Shown here: positions 52,739-61,707 of the stretch, one piece after another
Layout of the letters: each line of letters begins with the position of its first letter
Numbering within the stretch: the first letter of the stretch is position 1
Assembly: GCF_003626915.1 (NCBI RefSeq)
Contig: NZ_CP032570.1
Coordinates: 1,550,001-1,614,000, forward strand
DNA from: Tsuneonella amylolytica
GTDB taxonomy: Bacteria; Pseudomonadota; Alphaproteobacteria; Sphingomonadales; Sphingomonadaceae
Reading direction: 5' to 3'
DNA length: 64,000 bases
Translations under genes and position numbers: made by a program
The notes under the pieces: model-generated
Database searches by the model: none
What the model saw: only the letters and a program-made list of their open reading frames with translations
What the model was told of the DNA's origin: nothing

Positions 52739-54054
52739 GCGGAACGATAGAGCCGAGCACCGTCAAGCGGTCGCTATCCGTCCATGCCGCGATCGGTCTT
52801 ATCGCAGGGGCGCTGCTCTATCTCGTCTCGCTCACGGGTACGCTCGCGGTCTTCTACTCCGAGTTGCAGCGCGTGGAGCAGCCGGATGCGCCCGAAATGA
52901 GCACGATCGATCCGCATGCAGTTCAGCGCGGCGTCGAGGCTGTCCTGAAGAGCGAGGCCGGCAAGCCGACGACAACGCACCTCTACGTCCACCTGCCGGT
53001 CGCCGACCTGCCCCGAACGACCATTTCGACCGACACCAACGCGGTACATCTCGATAGCGCCGGCAACATCGCTCGAGAGGAGGAGATCGCTTGGTCGGAT
53101 TTCCTCGTCGAGCTGCATTACACGCTCAACCTGCCGAGCCTCGTTGGCATCACCATCGTCGGTATCCTCGGCGTGATGATGCTCGCGCTGGCGCTGTCCG
53201 GCGTCGTCGCCCACCCACGCATCTTTCGCGATGCGTTTCGCTTGCGGGCGCGCGACGGCGGCGGAGTGGGGCTGGCAGACTGGCACAACCGCCTTAGCGT
53301 CTGGTCGCTGCCGTTCTCGGTGGCGATAGCGTTGACCGGCGCGCTCATCGGCCTCGCGTCCCTAACGGCCTATGCAATCGCCGCCAACGACTACGGGGGC
53401 GATCTTGAGGCAGTCTACGGTCCTGTCTTCGGCGAGGAAGGCGAGCCCGACGCCACGGCCGCAGCCGCGCCCAATGTCGCTGCAGCGCTGAAGCACATGG
53501 CTCGCGAGTATCCCGGAGTTCGCGTCACCTACGCAATCCTCCATGATCCTCTGACCAAAGGGCAGCATGTCCAGATCGTCGGCGAACATGAGCGCCGCCT
53601 TATCTTTGGCGAATACTACGCCTTCTCGTCCGATGGACGCTTCGAACACACGGCAGGATTGTCCGATGGATCGCTTGGGCAGCAAGCCGCCGCGTCGACC
53701 TATCGCCTCCATTTCGGTACGTTCGGCGGACTAGGGGTCAAGCTTGCGTATCTGCTGTTCGGACTCGCCCTTACCGCAATATGCGCGACCGGCACCTACA
53801 TCTGGCTCGGCAAGCGGCAAAGGCGCGGCGTTCACGAACCACGCCTGCGTGCAGCCTGGAATGGAGTCATCTGGGGCGGGCCGATCGCGCTGGTGACGTC
53901 CCTGCTTGCGCGCCTTGCGTTGGGCAACGAAGCGCCATTCCCGGCGATATTCTGGGGAACGCTTTTTCTCGTTATCGTTGGAGCCGTCATAACAAAGCAA
54001 GCTCGGCAACAAAGCCTTGACCCATTAAACGGGCGCAACCTGAATGCGACGTAG
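52735..54054 (+). CDS. PepSY-associated transmembrane protein (siderophore-iron reductase-like)
   Basis: A 439-residue membrane protein of the PepSY_TM family (PiuB-like). A first helix (about 12-36), a periplasmic segment, then SDFLVELHYTLNLP with conserved His, a second helix, LADWHNRLSVWSLPF with another His, and two further helices near residues 340-365 and 385-430. The paired histidines in helices suggest haem or iron handling; family members are proposed to reduce ferric siderophore in the periplasm. Last gene of the operon. The receptor and this protein would act in sequence: import, then iron release. Confidence 0.88.
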   Translation: MSGTIEPSTVKRSLSVHAAIGLIAGALLYLVSLTGTLAVFYSELQRVEQPDAPEMSTIDPHAVQRGVEAVLKSEAGKPTTTHLYVHLPVADLPRTTISTDTNAVHLDSAGNIAREEEIAWSDFLVELHYTLNLPSLVGITIVGILGVMMLALALSGVVAHPRIFRDAFRLRARDGGGVGLADWHNRLSVWSLPFSVAIALTGALIGLASLTAYAIAANDYGGDLEAVYGPVFGEEGEPDATAAAAPNVAAALKHMAREYPGVRVTYAILHDPLTKGQHVQIVGEHERRLIFGEYYAFSSDGRFEHTAGLSDGSLGQQAAASTYRLHFGTFGGLGVKLAYLLFGLALTAICATGTYIWLGKRQRRGVHEPRLRAAWNGVIWGGPIALVTSLLARLALGNEAPFPAIFWGTLFLVIVGAVITKQARQQSLDPLNGRNLNAT

Positions 54055-54396
54055 ACGCGCGTTTCGCTATTCTCGCCCGTAGCGAACCGACCGCTTCCCC
54101 GCCAGGACTGCGGTTACGGTCCTTCTCACTACCTGAAACGGAATCCGATTGACGTCCGCTTTCGGACAGGGCGGATCGAAGGGCGAATGGCGAATATCAG
54201 GGCGCAAAGCGGTCGGACCGAAACTTTGCCGGTTGCAGACTGTCGGCTTCCTGTTCCAGAAGCAAACGAGCTGCCATTCGACCAGCGACCGCATTGCGGA
54301 CAATGAGAAGGTTCAGAATTTCCGACCTCTCAATCGAAAAAAAACCGGTAAAGATCGCACCCTTTGCTGTAATTAGCCGGAAGCCCGCGCGTCGCG
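54055..54396. other. Spacer after the iron-uptake operon
   Basis: About 340 bp without a gene that I can support. It has no known RNA and no clear repeat. It separates the operon from the recombinase remnant. Confidence 0.55.
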
Positions 54397-54669
54397 ATGA
54401 CGGGCTCGCTAACGCTGGTGGCCGAGGCGCACCAGGCCAGGCAACTCGTGTCGGCCACCCTTGGCAAGTCTATCGCCAGCACTGCCCGCGAGCAGGGCGG
54501 TGCCGCACGCGGCTTGCAAAGCTGGTGGGGCTCTCGTGCCTCGCGCCCGACAGCGTCACCGCCATCGTCGATGGGCGGCAGCCTGAGCACCTCACGGTCA
54601 TGCGGCTGACGAGTGCGCCGCTGCCCCTCGCTTTGGACCGACCAGCGCCGCGAGCTCGGCTTCACTTGA
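54397..54669 (+). pseudogene. Serine recombinase C-terminal remnant
   Basis: Segments of the C-terminal part of a large serine recombinase read in different phases: EAHQARQLVSATLGKSIAS, then KLVGLSCLAPDSVTAIVDG with RQPEHLT, then LPLA and WTDQRRELGFT before the final TGA. The order and spacing match the tail of phage or island recombinases (pattern LAPDIVEAILDGRQP and LPLDWAEQRRALGF). At least two frameshifts separate the pieces. It ends 190 bp from tRNA-Leu, a common integration site. Confidence 0.75.
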
Positions 54670-54779
54670 GCCATTCCATCTGTAGTTAGAATTTTTGCGA
54701 GTGAGACGGCGGGCGAATTGCGCCCGGGTGGCTCGCGATATCTGCGCGTCTCCGACCGCACTCGACACGGCCAAGGACC

Positions 54780-54830
54780 AGAAAGGCCGCGGAACTGCGC
54801 CATTCCCGGCGTCAGTACCGCGGCCTTTCT
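54780..54830. terminator. Long hairpin after tRNA-Leu
   Basis: A perfect 13-bp stem AGAAAGGCCGCGG / CCGCGGCCTTTCT (54780-54792 with 54818-54830) around a 25-nt loop, downstream of the tRNA-Leu gene on the minus strand. Probably a terminator, although the T-run is part of the stem. Confidence 0.6.
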
Positions 54831-54857
54831 GATCCTTGCGGATCATTCAGGACTGTG

Positions 54858-54944
54858 TGGTGCGGTCGAGAAGACTCGAACTTCCACGGGCTTTCGCCCA
54901 CAACGACCTCAACGTTGCGCGTCTACCAATTCCGCCACGACCGC
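54858..54944 (-). tRNA. tRNA-Leu (anticodon GAG), CCA encoded
   Basis: An 87-nt class II tRNA on the minus strand: acceptor GCGGTCG/CGACCGC, D-arm with GAATTGGTAGACGC, anticodon stem CAACG/CGTTG and loop TTGAGGT (anticodon GAG), a long variable arm (GGGCGAAAGCCC), T-arm GTTCGAGTCTTC and encoded CCA. It bounds the scarred accessory region on its right. Confidence 0.95.
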
Positions 54945-55027
54945 ACATCGGATGGGATTTGAAGAGCCGTAGCTCTCCGGTAGGCGCGCGCCTCTAGCAA
55001 CGCCCTTGCCGCCCCGCAAGCGATGAT

Positions 55028-55423
55028 TCAGTCGAGGAACGGCGCGACCATCTCGCGCGGGACGCGGGCGATGCGCATGGTCTCGCGGTCGATCAGCGCC
55101 CACATGCTCCTTACCTCGACGAGTACCTTGCCCGCCGCATCGCGAAAGACGACGTCGCGCGGCATCCGCGCGCCTTGCGGTCCGGCCGGCACGTGCGTTT
55201 CGGCCGTCACCGTCTCGCCCAGGCCGACGTTGCCGCGATAGTCGATCTCGTGGCGCAGAACGACCCACAGGTACCGCTCGACGAAGTCCGGCGCGGCGTC
55301 GGCGAGCCAGTGCGACGTGGCGGCGGCCTGAACCCACTGCAGCCAGACGGCATTGTTGACGTGGCCCAGTTCGTCGATGTGCTCCGGCGCGGCGGTAAAG
55401 CGGACGGTATGGCGACTGCTCAT
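55028..55423 (-). CDS. Acyl-CoA thioesterase-like protein (4HBT hotdog fold)
   Basis: A 131-residue hotdog-fold thioesterase. The active region EHIDELGHVNNAVWLQWVQ has the Asp and Asn-rich turn of the 4-hydroxybenzoyl-CoA thioesterase group (YbgC/FadM-like). It probably hydrolyses an acyl-CoA in the cytoplasm; substrate length is not visible. Its ATG overlaps the stop of the upstream hypothetical gene (ATGA), giving an operon with oligopeptidase B. Confidence 0.92.
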   Translation of the reverse strand: MSSRHTVRFTAAPEHIDELGHVNNAVWLQWVQAAATSHWLADAAPDFVERYLWVVLRHEIDYRGNVGLGETVTAETHVPAGPQGARMPRDVVFRDAAGKVLVEVRSMWALIDRETMRIARVPREMVAPFLD

Positions 55424-55977
55424 CGTATCGTATGTTCCAGTTCGATGTGCACCAACCGCCACGACAGGCCGCGACGCACGAAGCGATAGGTCTTGCCGCC
55501 CGGCCGGTCCGCACCGCATGCGGCGAATCCGGACAGGCCGCGGCGTTCGATGGACCAGTTCGCGGTCGTCTCGAGCATACGGGGCATCGATCCCGTCTGA
55601 CTGTCGTCGTCTGCGTCTAGAACGGTCCGGATACGCTGCGGCAGGCCGTCCCATGCGGCGAACTGCCATTGGCCGTAGGGTTCGACGACCAGCATCCGGA
55701 TCGCGCGCGGATCGGACAGCGCATCGAGGACCACGCCCTTGGTGAGCGGCGGGGGATAGCTATCAACCGCAGGTTCCGTCTGCGCCGCAAATCCGGCGCG
55801 AACGGCATCGCGGTCGTACAGCCGCGCAATGTCGGCCGGACTGGCGTCGAAATCGGTCAGCGCGGCCAGCGCCAGGCGAGGGGACCAGGCGTACCAGGCC
55901 CATGCCGCCAGCACGGGCAGGAGAGCGAACACAACGACCGCGCCCCTGCGACGAGAAATTACAGCCCCATTTGCCAC
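55420..55977 (-). CDS. DUF2939-like membrane-anchored protein
   Basis: A 185-residue protein with one N-terminal helix (about 13-32) and an extracytoplasmic domain that resembles the DUF2939 pattern (WSPRLALAALTDFDASPADIARLYDRDAVR). Function unknown. The GTG start lies inside the last codons of the oligopeptidase gene; a later in-frame start (GTG after residue 14) would remove part of the helix. Overlaps at both ends indicate coupling with its neighbours. Confidence 0.7.
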   Translation of the reverse strand: MANGAVISRRRGAVVVFALLPVLAAWAWYAWSPRLALAALTDFDASPADIARLYDRDAVRAGFAAQTEPAVDSYPPPLTKGVVLDALSDPRAIRMLVVEPYGQWQFAAWDGLPQRIRTVLDADDDSQTGSMPRMLETTANWSIERRGLSGFAACGADRPGGKTYRFVRRGLSWRLVHIELEHTIR

Positions 55978-58052
55978 AGGATGAAGCCGTATTCCTCGGC
56001 GATCTCGCGGATGCTTTCGAACCGGCCCGACTTGCCGCCGTGGCCCGCGCCCATGTTGGTCTTCAAGAGAAGCACGTTGTCGTCGGTCTTCTTCTCGCGC
56101 AGGCGGGCGACCCACTTGGCGGGTTCCCAGTAGGTCACGCGCGGGTCGTTGAGGCCAGCGGTGACCAGCATCGGCGGATAGGCCTGCTCGCGAACATTGT
56201 CGTACGGGCTGTAGCTCTGGATCAGCTCGAATGCGGCCCGGTCCTCGATCGGGTTGCCCCACTCGGGCCATTCGCCGGGCGTGAGGGGCAGGGACGCATC
56301 GAGCATCGTCGCCAACACGTCCACGAACGGCACATGCGCCACGACCGCGCCCCATAGTGCGGGATCGGAATTGACGACCGCGCCCATCAGTTCGCCGCCC
56401 GCGGAGCCGCCCGAGATCGAGATGCGTCCCTTTTCGATGTAGCCGCGCTCGACGAGCCCCTTCGCCACGTCGACGAAGTCGGTGAAGGTGTTGATGCGGC
56501 TTTCCAGCTTGCCGCCCTTGTACCACGCCCGGCCCAGGTCGTCGCCGCCGCGGATGTGCGCGATGGCGTAGGCGAAGCCGCGGTCGACGAGGCTGAGGCG
56601 CGTGGTCGAGAACCCCGGCGGGATCGCGATGCCGTAGGCGCCGTAGCCATAGAGATGGAGGGGCCCGGGCTTCTGCCGATCCTTGCGATACATGATCGAG
56701 ACCGGAATCTGCGTCCCGTCGCGCGCCGGAACGAGCAACCGTTCGGTCGTGTATAGCGAGGCGTCGTAGCCCGAGGGCACCTCCTGCACCTTCAGCACCT
56801 CGAGCCGCCGATCCGCGACATGATAGTCGTAGGTCGTCGCCGGGCTGACCATGGAATCGTAGCCGACACGCAGGCGGTCCATCGCGAACTCGGGGTTGTC
56901 GCCGAGCGAAGCGGAATAGCTTTCCTCGGGAAAGGCGATGGGCTCGATACGCTCGGGATCGTCGTAGTAGCGAACCTCTATCGTATCGAGGCCGGCCTGC
57001 CGACCCTCGACGACGTAGAAGTCGCGGAAGATATCGAACCCGGTGAGGTAGAACGCGTCCGAGCCGGCGATCACCGTGGTCCAGTCTCCCGGGGCGGACA
57101 GCGGCGCCGTCGCCAGGCGGAAATTCTCGTGCGTATCGTTGGCAAGGATGAACAGCGTGCCATCCGTGCCGAGTTCGTCGTGCACGTCGACCTCGTACTC
57201 CACCCCCTTCTGCCGGGCCTTAACGAGGATCGGCTCGGCAAGCGGGTCGGCGGCGGGAATCAGGCGGACCTCGCTGGTTTCGTGGTCGCTGGTCGATACG
57301 ACCAGCCATTTCTCGTCGGTCGAAAGACCGGCACCCACGCGGAAGCCTTCGTCGTCTTCGTGGTATAGCTCGACGTCGTCTTCCAACGGCGTTCCGAGCA
57401 CGTGCAGGCGCGCGTTGTCGGTCCGCCATTGTTCGTTGGCGAGGCTGTAGACGAGCGCCGTATCGCCCGCCGCCCAGACCAGCGATGACAGCGTGCCGGG
57501 AATTGCGTCGGGCAGATGCTTGCCGGTCGCGATGTCCTTGATGCGCGCGGTGAAGCGTTCGGAGCCGTTGTCGTCGATGGAGTAGGCAAGGCGCCGGCCG
57601 TCGTTCGACACGCTGATCGCGCCCAGTCGGAAATATTCCTTGCCCTCGGCCAGCGCGACCTCGTCGAGGATCAGCTCGTCCGCGCCTGCGTCGTCCCCGG
57701 CCGCCACTGGCCGGCGCCACCATTTCTTGTATTCGGCCCCGTCCTCGAACTCGATCCAGTAAAGCCAGTCGCCGTCCTTCTGCGGGACCGACTTGTCGGC
57801 TTCCTTGATGCGGGCGCGCATCTCGGTGAACAGCGCATCGATGCGGTCCTTCTGGCCGGCCATCGCGGCTTCGAACCAGGCGTTTTCGGCTTCGAGGTGG
57901 GCGAGGATTTCCGGATCCTCGACGACCGGGTACTTCGCATCCCTAAGCCAAGCATAATCGTCGCTGACGGTGATCCCGTGATGGGTCGCGGTGCTCGCGC
58001 GCTTCGCCGCGCGAGGGGGATGAGCGGGCGGGTTGGAGGTGGCATCGGTCAT
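55959..58052 (-). CDS. ptrB: Oligopeptidase B (S9 family serine peptidase)
   Basis: A 697-residue prolyl-oligopeptidase-family enzyme that cleaves short peptides after Arg/Lys. It has the seven-bladed propeller (about 70-410) and a C-terminal catalytic domain: Ser in GGSAGGELMG, Asp in GLNDPRVTYW, and His in GAGHGGKSGR. The N-terminus has YAWLRDAKYPVVEDPE, the usual start. No signal peptide, so it is cytoplasmic. Its start is 37 bp from the divergent aminopeptidase gene. Confidence 0.95.
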   Translation of the reverse strand: MTDATSNPPAHPPRAAKRASTATHHGITVSDDYAWLRDAKYPVVEDPEILAHLEAENAWFEAAMAGQKDRIDALFTEMRARIKEADKSVPQKDGDWLYWIEFEDGAEYKKWWRRPVAAGDDAGADELILDEVALAEGKEYFRLGAISVSNDGRRLAYSIDDNGSERFTARIKDIATGKHLPDAIPGTLSSLVWAAGDTALVYSLANEQWRTDNARLHVLGTPLEDDVELYHEDDEGFRVGAGLSTDEKWLVVSTSDHETSEVRLIPAADPLAEPILVKARQKGVEYEVDVHDELGTDGTLFILANDTHENFRLATAPLSAPGDWTTVIAGSDAFYLTGFDIFRDFYVVEGRQAGLDTIEVRYYDDPERIEPIAFPEESYSASLGDNPEFAMDRLRVGYDSMVSPATTYDYHVADRRLEVLKVQEVPSGYDASLYTTERLLVPARDGTQIPVSIMYRKDRQKPGPLHLYGYGAYGIAIPPGFSTTRLSLVDRGFAYAIAHIRGGDDLGRAWYKGGKLESRINTFTDFVDVAKGLVERGYIEKGRISISGGSAGGELMGAVVNSDPALWGAVVAHVPFVDVLATMLDASLPLTPGEWPEWGNPIEDRAAFELIQSYSPYDNVREQAYPPMLVTAGLNDPRVTYWEPAKWVARLREKKTDDNVLLLKTNMGAGHGGKSGRFESIREIAEEYGFILWQMGL

Positions 58053-58089
58053 GGCACGGCCCTATGTGGGGCGCGAAAGGACCGCAACA

Positions 58090-59910
58090 ATGCTGATGCA
58101 AACCGCCCTCGACTCCGGCTCGGCCCGCCTCTCCGCCCTTCGCGAGGAGCTGAAGAAGCGCGGGCTCGACGGGTTCGTCGTCCCCATCAGCGACGAGCAT
58201 ATGAGCGAATACATCGGCTCCTATGCCCAGCGCTTGCACTGGCTGACGGGGTTCGGGGGTTCGGCGGGGTCGGCCGCTGTGCTGCAGGACAAGGCAGCAA
58301 TCTTCGTCGACGGGCGCTACACCGTGCAGGTGCGCGACCAGGTCGACGGCAAACTCTTCGAATACGTCGGCGTCCCCGCCTCCAGCCCCGCGAAATGGCT
58401 CGCCGCCAACGTCGGCGAGGGCGCGAAGATCGGCTACGATGCGTGGCTGCATTCCAAGGGCTGGGTAGAGGACGTTGCGCGCGCGCTCGCGAAGAAGAAC
58501 GCCACCCTCGTGCCGGTCGACGGCAACCCGATCGACGCGGTCTGGGCCGACCGGCCCGAACCGTCGAACGCCCCCGCCATCGTCCACGACGACAAGCGGT
58601 CCGGTCGTTCGAGCGCCGACAAGCGGGCCGAGGTGGCCGACTGGCTGAAGACCGAAGGCTACGACGCCGTGGTGATGAGCGCGCTCGATTCGGTGGCGTG
58701 GCTGCTCAACCTGCGCGGGTCCGACGTGGAGCGCACGCCGGTGGCGCTCGCCTACGTCATCGCCCATGCCGACGGCACGGCCGAGCTGTTCATTCAGCCG
58801 GACAAGGTCACCCCCGAACTCGCCCAGCATCTCGGCAACGCGGTGACGATCCGCCCGCGCGAGACCTTCGAAGGCGCGCTCGGCGAACTGGCGGGCAAGA
58901 CGGTCGCGGTCGATCCGAACTACGGCGTCGCGGCGATTTTCCATGCGCTCGAGGGTGCGAACGCGAAGCCGGTCGCGGTGCGCGATCCCACCATCCTGCC
59001 GCGCGCGGTAAAGAACCCGGTCGAACAGCAGGGCCACCGCGATGCGCAGGCGCGCGACGGGGCCGCGATCGCAAAATACCTCCACTGGCTCAGCGTCGAA
59101 GGCCCGAAGGGCGGGCTCGACGAACTGTCCGCCGCCGCGAAGCTGCGCGAATTCCGCGACGAGGCGAGTGACATGCTGCGCGATCTGTCGTTCGACACGA
59201 TCAGCGCCGCCGGCCCGCACGCCGCCCTGCCGCACTACCGGGTGGATGAAGGCAGCAACATCCCCATCGCGCCGGGCAGCATCTATCTGTGCGATTCGGG
59301 CGGCCAGTATCTCGACGGCACGACCGACATCACCCGCACCGTGTGGATCGGCCCCGGTGAACCTTCACCCGAACAGAAGGACCGCAACACCCGCGTCCTC
59401 AAGGGCCATATCGCCATCGCCCGCGCGGTCTTTCCGCAAGGGACCGTCGGCGGGCAGATCGACGCGTTCGCGCGGCAGTTTCTGTGGGCCGGCGGCGTCG
59501 ATTACGCGCACGGCACCGGGCACGGCGTCGGCAGCTTCCTGTCGGTCCACGAGGGGCCCCAGCGAATCGCCAAGATCACCGGCGCGCAGGCCGGCAGCGA
59601 TCAGGAACTGATGGCCGGCATGATCCTGTCGAACGAGCCCGGCTACTACAAGGAAGGCGCCTACGGCATCCGTATCGAGAACCTCGTGCTGGTCGAAGAG
59701 CGGCAGATCGACGGGCAGGAGGGCGACTACCTCGGCTTCGAGACGCTGACCTTCGCCCCGATCGACAAGGCGCTGGTGGATGTGTCGCTGCTGACCGGCG
59801 AGGAACGCGCCTGGTGGAACGACTACCACGCCGAGGTGCGCCGTATTCTCGCCCCGCAACTCGAGGGCGACGTGCTGACCTGGCTGGAAGAGGCCTGCGC
59901 CCCGTTGTAG
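58090..59910 (+). CDS. pepP: Xaa-Pro aminopeptidase (M24 family)
   Basis: A 606-residue M24 metallopeptidase that removes an N-terminal residue preceding proline. Two creatinase-like N-terminal domains (about 1-310) precede the pita-bread fold. Metal ligands: two Asp in LCDSGGQYLDGTTDITRT, His in GTGHGVGSF, and Glu in SNEPGYY and GIRIENLV. The longer eukaryotic-like form fits the 600-residue alphaproteobacterial family. The ATG giving MLMQTAL is chosen over the longer frame because the latter overlaps the divergent oligopeptidase start. Both peptidases may serve peptide recycling. Confidence 0.94.
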   Translation: MLMQTALDSGSARLSALREELKKRGLDGFVVPISDEHMSEYIGSYAQRLHWLTGFGGSAGSAAVLQDKAAIFVDGRYTVQVRDQVDGKLFEYVGVPASSPAKWLAANVGEGAKIGYDAWLHSKGWVEDVARALAKKNATLVPVDGNPIDAVWADRPEPSNAPAIVHDDKRSGRSSADKRAEVADWLKTEGYDAVVMSALDSVAWLLNLRGSDVERTPVALAYVIAHADGTAELFIQPDKVTPELAQHLGNAVTIRPRETFEGALGELAGKTVAVDPNYGVAAIFHALEGANAKPVAVRDPTILPRAVKNPVEQQGHRDAQARDGAAIAKYLHWLSVEGPKGGLDELSAAAKLREFRDEASDMLRDLSFDTISAAGPHAALPHYRVDEGSNIPIAPGSIYLCDSGGQYLDGTTDITRTVWIGPGEPSPEQKDRNTRVLKGHIAIARAVFPQGTVGGQIDAFARQFLWAGGVDYAHGTGHGVGSFLSVHEGPQRIAKITGAQAGSDQELMAGMILSNEPGYYKEGAYGIRIENLVLVEERQIDGQEGDYLGFETLTFAPIDKALVDVSLLTGEERAWWNDYHAEVRRILAPQLEGDVLTWLEEACAPL

Positions 59911-59967
59911 CGCGTCCGATGTTCCGGTAATGTTCTGCGCGGTCGAGTCGCGCAAGGAGCATTCAAG

Positions 59968-60348
59968 ATGATCGGATACGTTACTTTGGGCACCAACGAC
60001 CGCGAGAAGGGCGCGCGGTTCTACGACGCGATCTTCGCCGAACTCGGCGTGGGGCGGATGATGGAGAACGACACCTTCATCGCGTGGGGCGAACCGGGCG
60101 GCGGCGCGGGGATCGGCCTCACCGCCCCGTTCGACGGGCAGCCGGCCACCGTGGGCAACGGCGTGATGGTCGCGCTCGCCGCGAAGGACGAGGCGCAGGT
60201 CGCCCGGCTCCACGGGATCGCGCTGGAAAACGGCGGCTCGTGCGAGGGTCCTCCGGGCGACCGGGGCGGCGGCTTTCATGCCGGCTACTTCCGCGATCCG
60301 GACGGAAACAAGCTCAACGCCTTCGTTATGGCGGACTGGCAGGGCTGA
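59968..60348 (+). CDS. VOC family protein (glyoxalase-like)
   Basis: A 126-residue vicinal-oxygen-chelate protein with the paired beta-alpha-beta-beta-beta units: the start MIGYVTLGTNDREKGARFYDA and the end GYFRDPDGNKLNAFV are characteristic of small lyase/glyoxalase-like proteins. Metal ligands are not obvious. A good ribosome site (AAGGAGC) precedes the ATG. Substrate unknown. Confidence 0.92.
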   Translation: MIGYVTLGTNDREKGARFYDAIFAELGVGRMMENDTFIAWGEPGGGAGIGLTAPFDGQPATVGNGVMVALAAKDEAQVARLHGIALENGGSCEGPPGDRGGGFHAGYFRDPDGNKLNAFVMADWQG

Positions 60349-60463
60349 CTGGGACCTCTGGGCGTGCGCCAGACCGTGCCGCCCCATCGCCGCTTCGACG
60401 GAACGAACGGCGTCATTGCTCGCTATGGTCAGGTATATCCATTCCAGGAAGGAAATCAGAAAC

Positions 60464-60937
60464 ATGACACATGGCGACCATACCGACAATCACGCCGACG
60501 CTGGCGACACCACGACGCTCAACACGCTGATCGGGACACTGATCGATTCGGTGAACGGCTACCAGAAGGCGGCCGCCGACACCGAGAATGCGCGTTTTGC
60601 CGAGATGTTCAACGCGCGTGCCCAGGAACGCCAGGCGGCTGTCACGAAGCTGCAGGCCGCGGTCGCACGGATGGGCGGCAATCCCGAAGACGACGGCACC
60701 ACCACCGGTGCGATCCACCGTGGCTGGATCAACCTCAAGGAAGCGGTCGTCGGCCGCGACGACGAAGCGATCGTGAAGTCGGTCGAAAGCGGCGAGGACT
60801 ATCTCAAGGAGAAGTTCGAGACCGCCTTGAAGCACAAGGACCTTCCCGCCGATGCGCGCGCGGCGGTCGAGGAAGCTTGGACCTCGGTCCGCGCCGGCCA
60901 CGACCAGATGAGCCAGCTGAAGCACGCGATCGACTGA
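60464..60937 (+). CDS. DUF2383/PA2169-like four-helix-bundle protein
   Basis: A 157-residue protein of the ferritin-like PA2169/DUF2383 family. It has heptad-rich helices, including TLIGTLIDSVNGYQKAA, and a C-terminal bundle ending KLEKFETAL-like and DQMSQLKHAID. No full set of di-iron ligands is apparent by eye. Families of this type are stress-associated. The ATG has an upstream AGGAAGG. A strong hairpin follows. Confidence 0.88.
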   Translation: MTHGDHTDNHADAGDTTTLNTLIGTLIDSVNGYQKAAADTENARFAEMFNARAQERQAAVTKLQAAVARMGGNPEDDGTTTGAIHRGWINLKEAVVGRDDEAIVKSVESGEDYLKEKFETALKHKDLPADARAAVEEAWTSVRAGHDQMSQLKHAID

Positions 60938-60959
60938 TCGCCTGTCAGTGAAGAGACAG

Positions 60960-60989
60960 CGGCGCTCCCGGCGACAACCGGGGGCGCCG
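60960..60989. terminator. Hairpin between the DUF2383 gene and nuclease gene
   Basis: A 12-bp stem CGGCGCTCCCGG / CCGGGGGCGCCG with one G-T wobble (60960-60971 with 60978-60989), 6-nt loop, followed by TTCGTT on the plus strand. It suits a terminator between convergent genes. Confidence 0.7.
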
Positions 60990-61020
60990 TTCGTTCATGG
61001 GGCAACTGGTGCAGTCCTCT

Positions 61021-61578
61021 TCAGCCGCACCAGTCCGTGCCCTGCTCCCGCCCTTCGCCCCGCGCCAGGCCAGCGCGCACCATGTGTCTATCGAGCCATT
61101 CGCTCTTCCCGTCCCCCTCGGTCCGGCGTGCCCGCCTGAGTTCGCGCCCGTAGCGGTCGCGCGGCGGGTCGACGCCCCCGTCTAATTCGGCGCGTCCGTC
61201 CGACAGCCAGGTCGCAAGCTCGCTCCGCGCGCGAAGGGCCAGCGCTCTTTCCGCAGCGCAGGCCCCGTCCAGTTCGGGCGCATCGTATCCGAACAGGCGA
61301 ACCCGGCGCGGGGGACCATCCGAACGCGCGATCGAAAGCGTGTCGCCATCGATCGCGCAAGCCGCCCACCCGCGGCCGATCGCGCATTCGCCCACCCGCG
61401 CCGGCAACCGCTCCCACGGTCCGCGGTCGTTCGACCACCGGGTGAGAGCCCAGCTCGCCGCGAGCACTCCCGCCAACAGCAATACCGCTCCGGCGCTTCG
61501 GAGGAAACGGACGCGCGCGCGCCGACTGTGGCGACGCTCGTCGAAGCGCAAGGGGCGGCGGGTGTCGAGGCGGGCCAT
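61021..61578 (-). CDS. Thermonuclease (SNase-like) family protein
   Basis: A 185-residue protein with an N-terminal membrane anchor (about 27-46) and an SNase-like domain: DGDTLSIARSDGPPRRVRLFGYDAPE (metal-binding Asp and Arg), CAAERALALRAR, DRYGRELRR (second catalytic Arg region), and GLARGEGRE. The nuclease probably acts in the periplasm. The start is the ATG at MARLDT; the longer frame runs under argB. Confidence 0.9.
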   Translation of the reverse strand: MARLDTRRPLRFDERRHSRRARVRFLRSAGAVLLLAGVLAASWALTRWSNDRGPWERLPARVGECAIGRGWAACAIDGDTLSIARSDGPPRRVRLFGYDAPELDGACAAERALALRARSELATWLSDGRAELDGGVDPPRDRYGRELRRARRTEGDGKSEWLDRHMVRAGLARGEGREQGTDWCG

Positions 61579-61707
61579 CGCGCGTGCTTTTCGGCCACCC
61601 GGACTCGCGCTGCAAGCCGCCCGGTCGCAGCCGGCCCGACTCGCCCCGCCCTTTCCCTTCCCCGTGCGAACCGCTAAGCGCGCGGCGCAATCGGCAGGAG
61701 GCGACCA

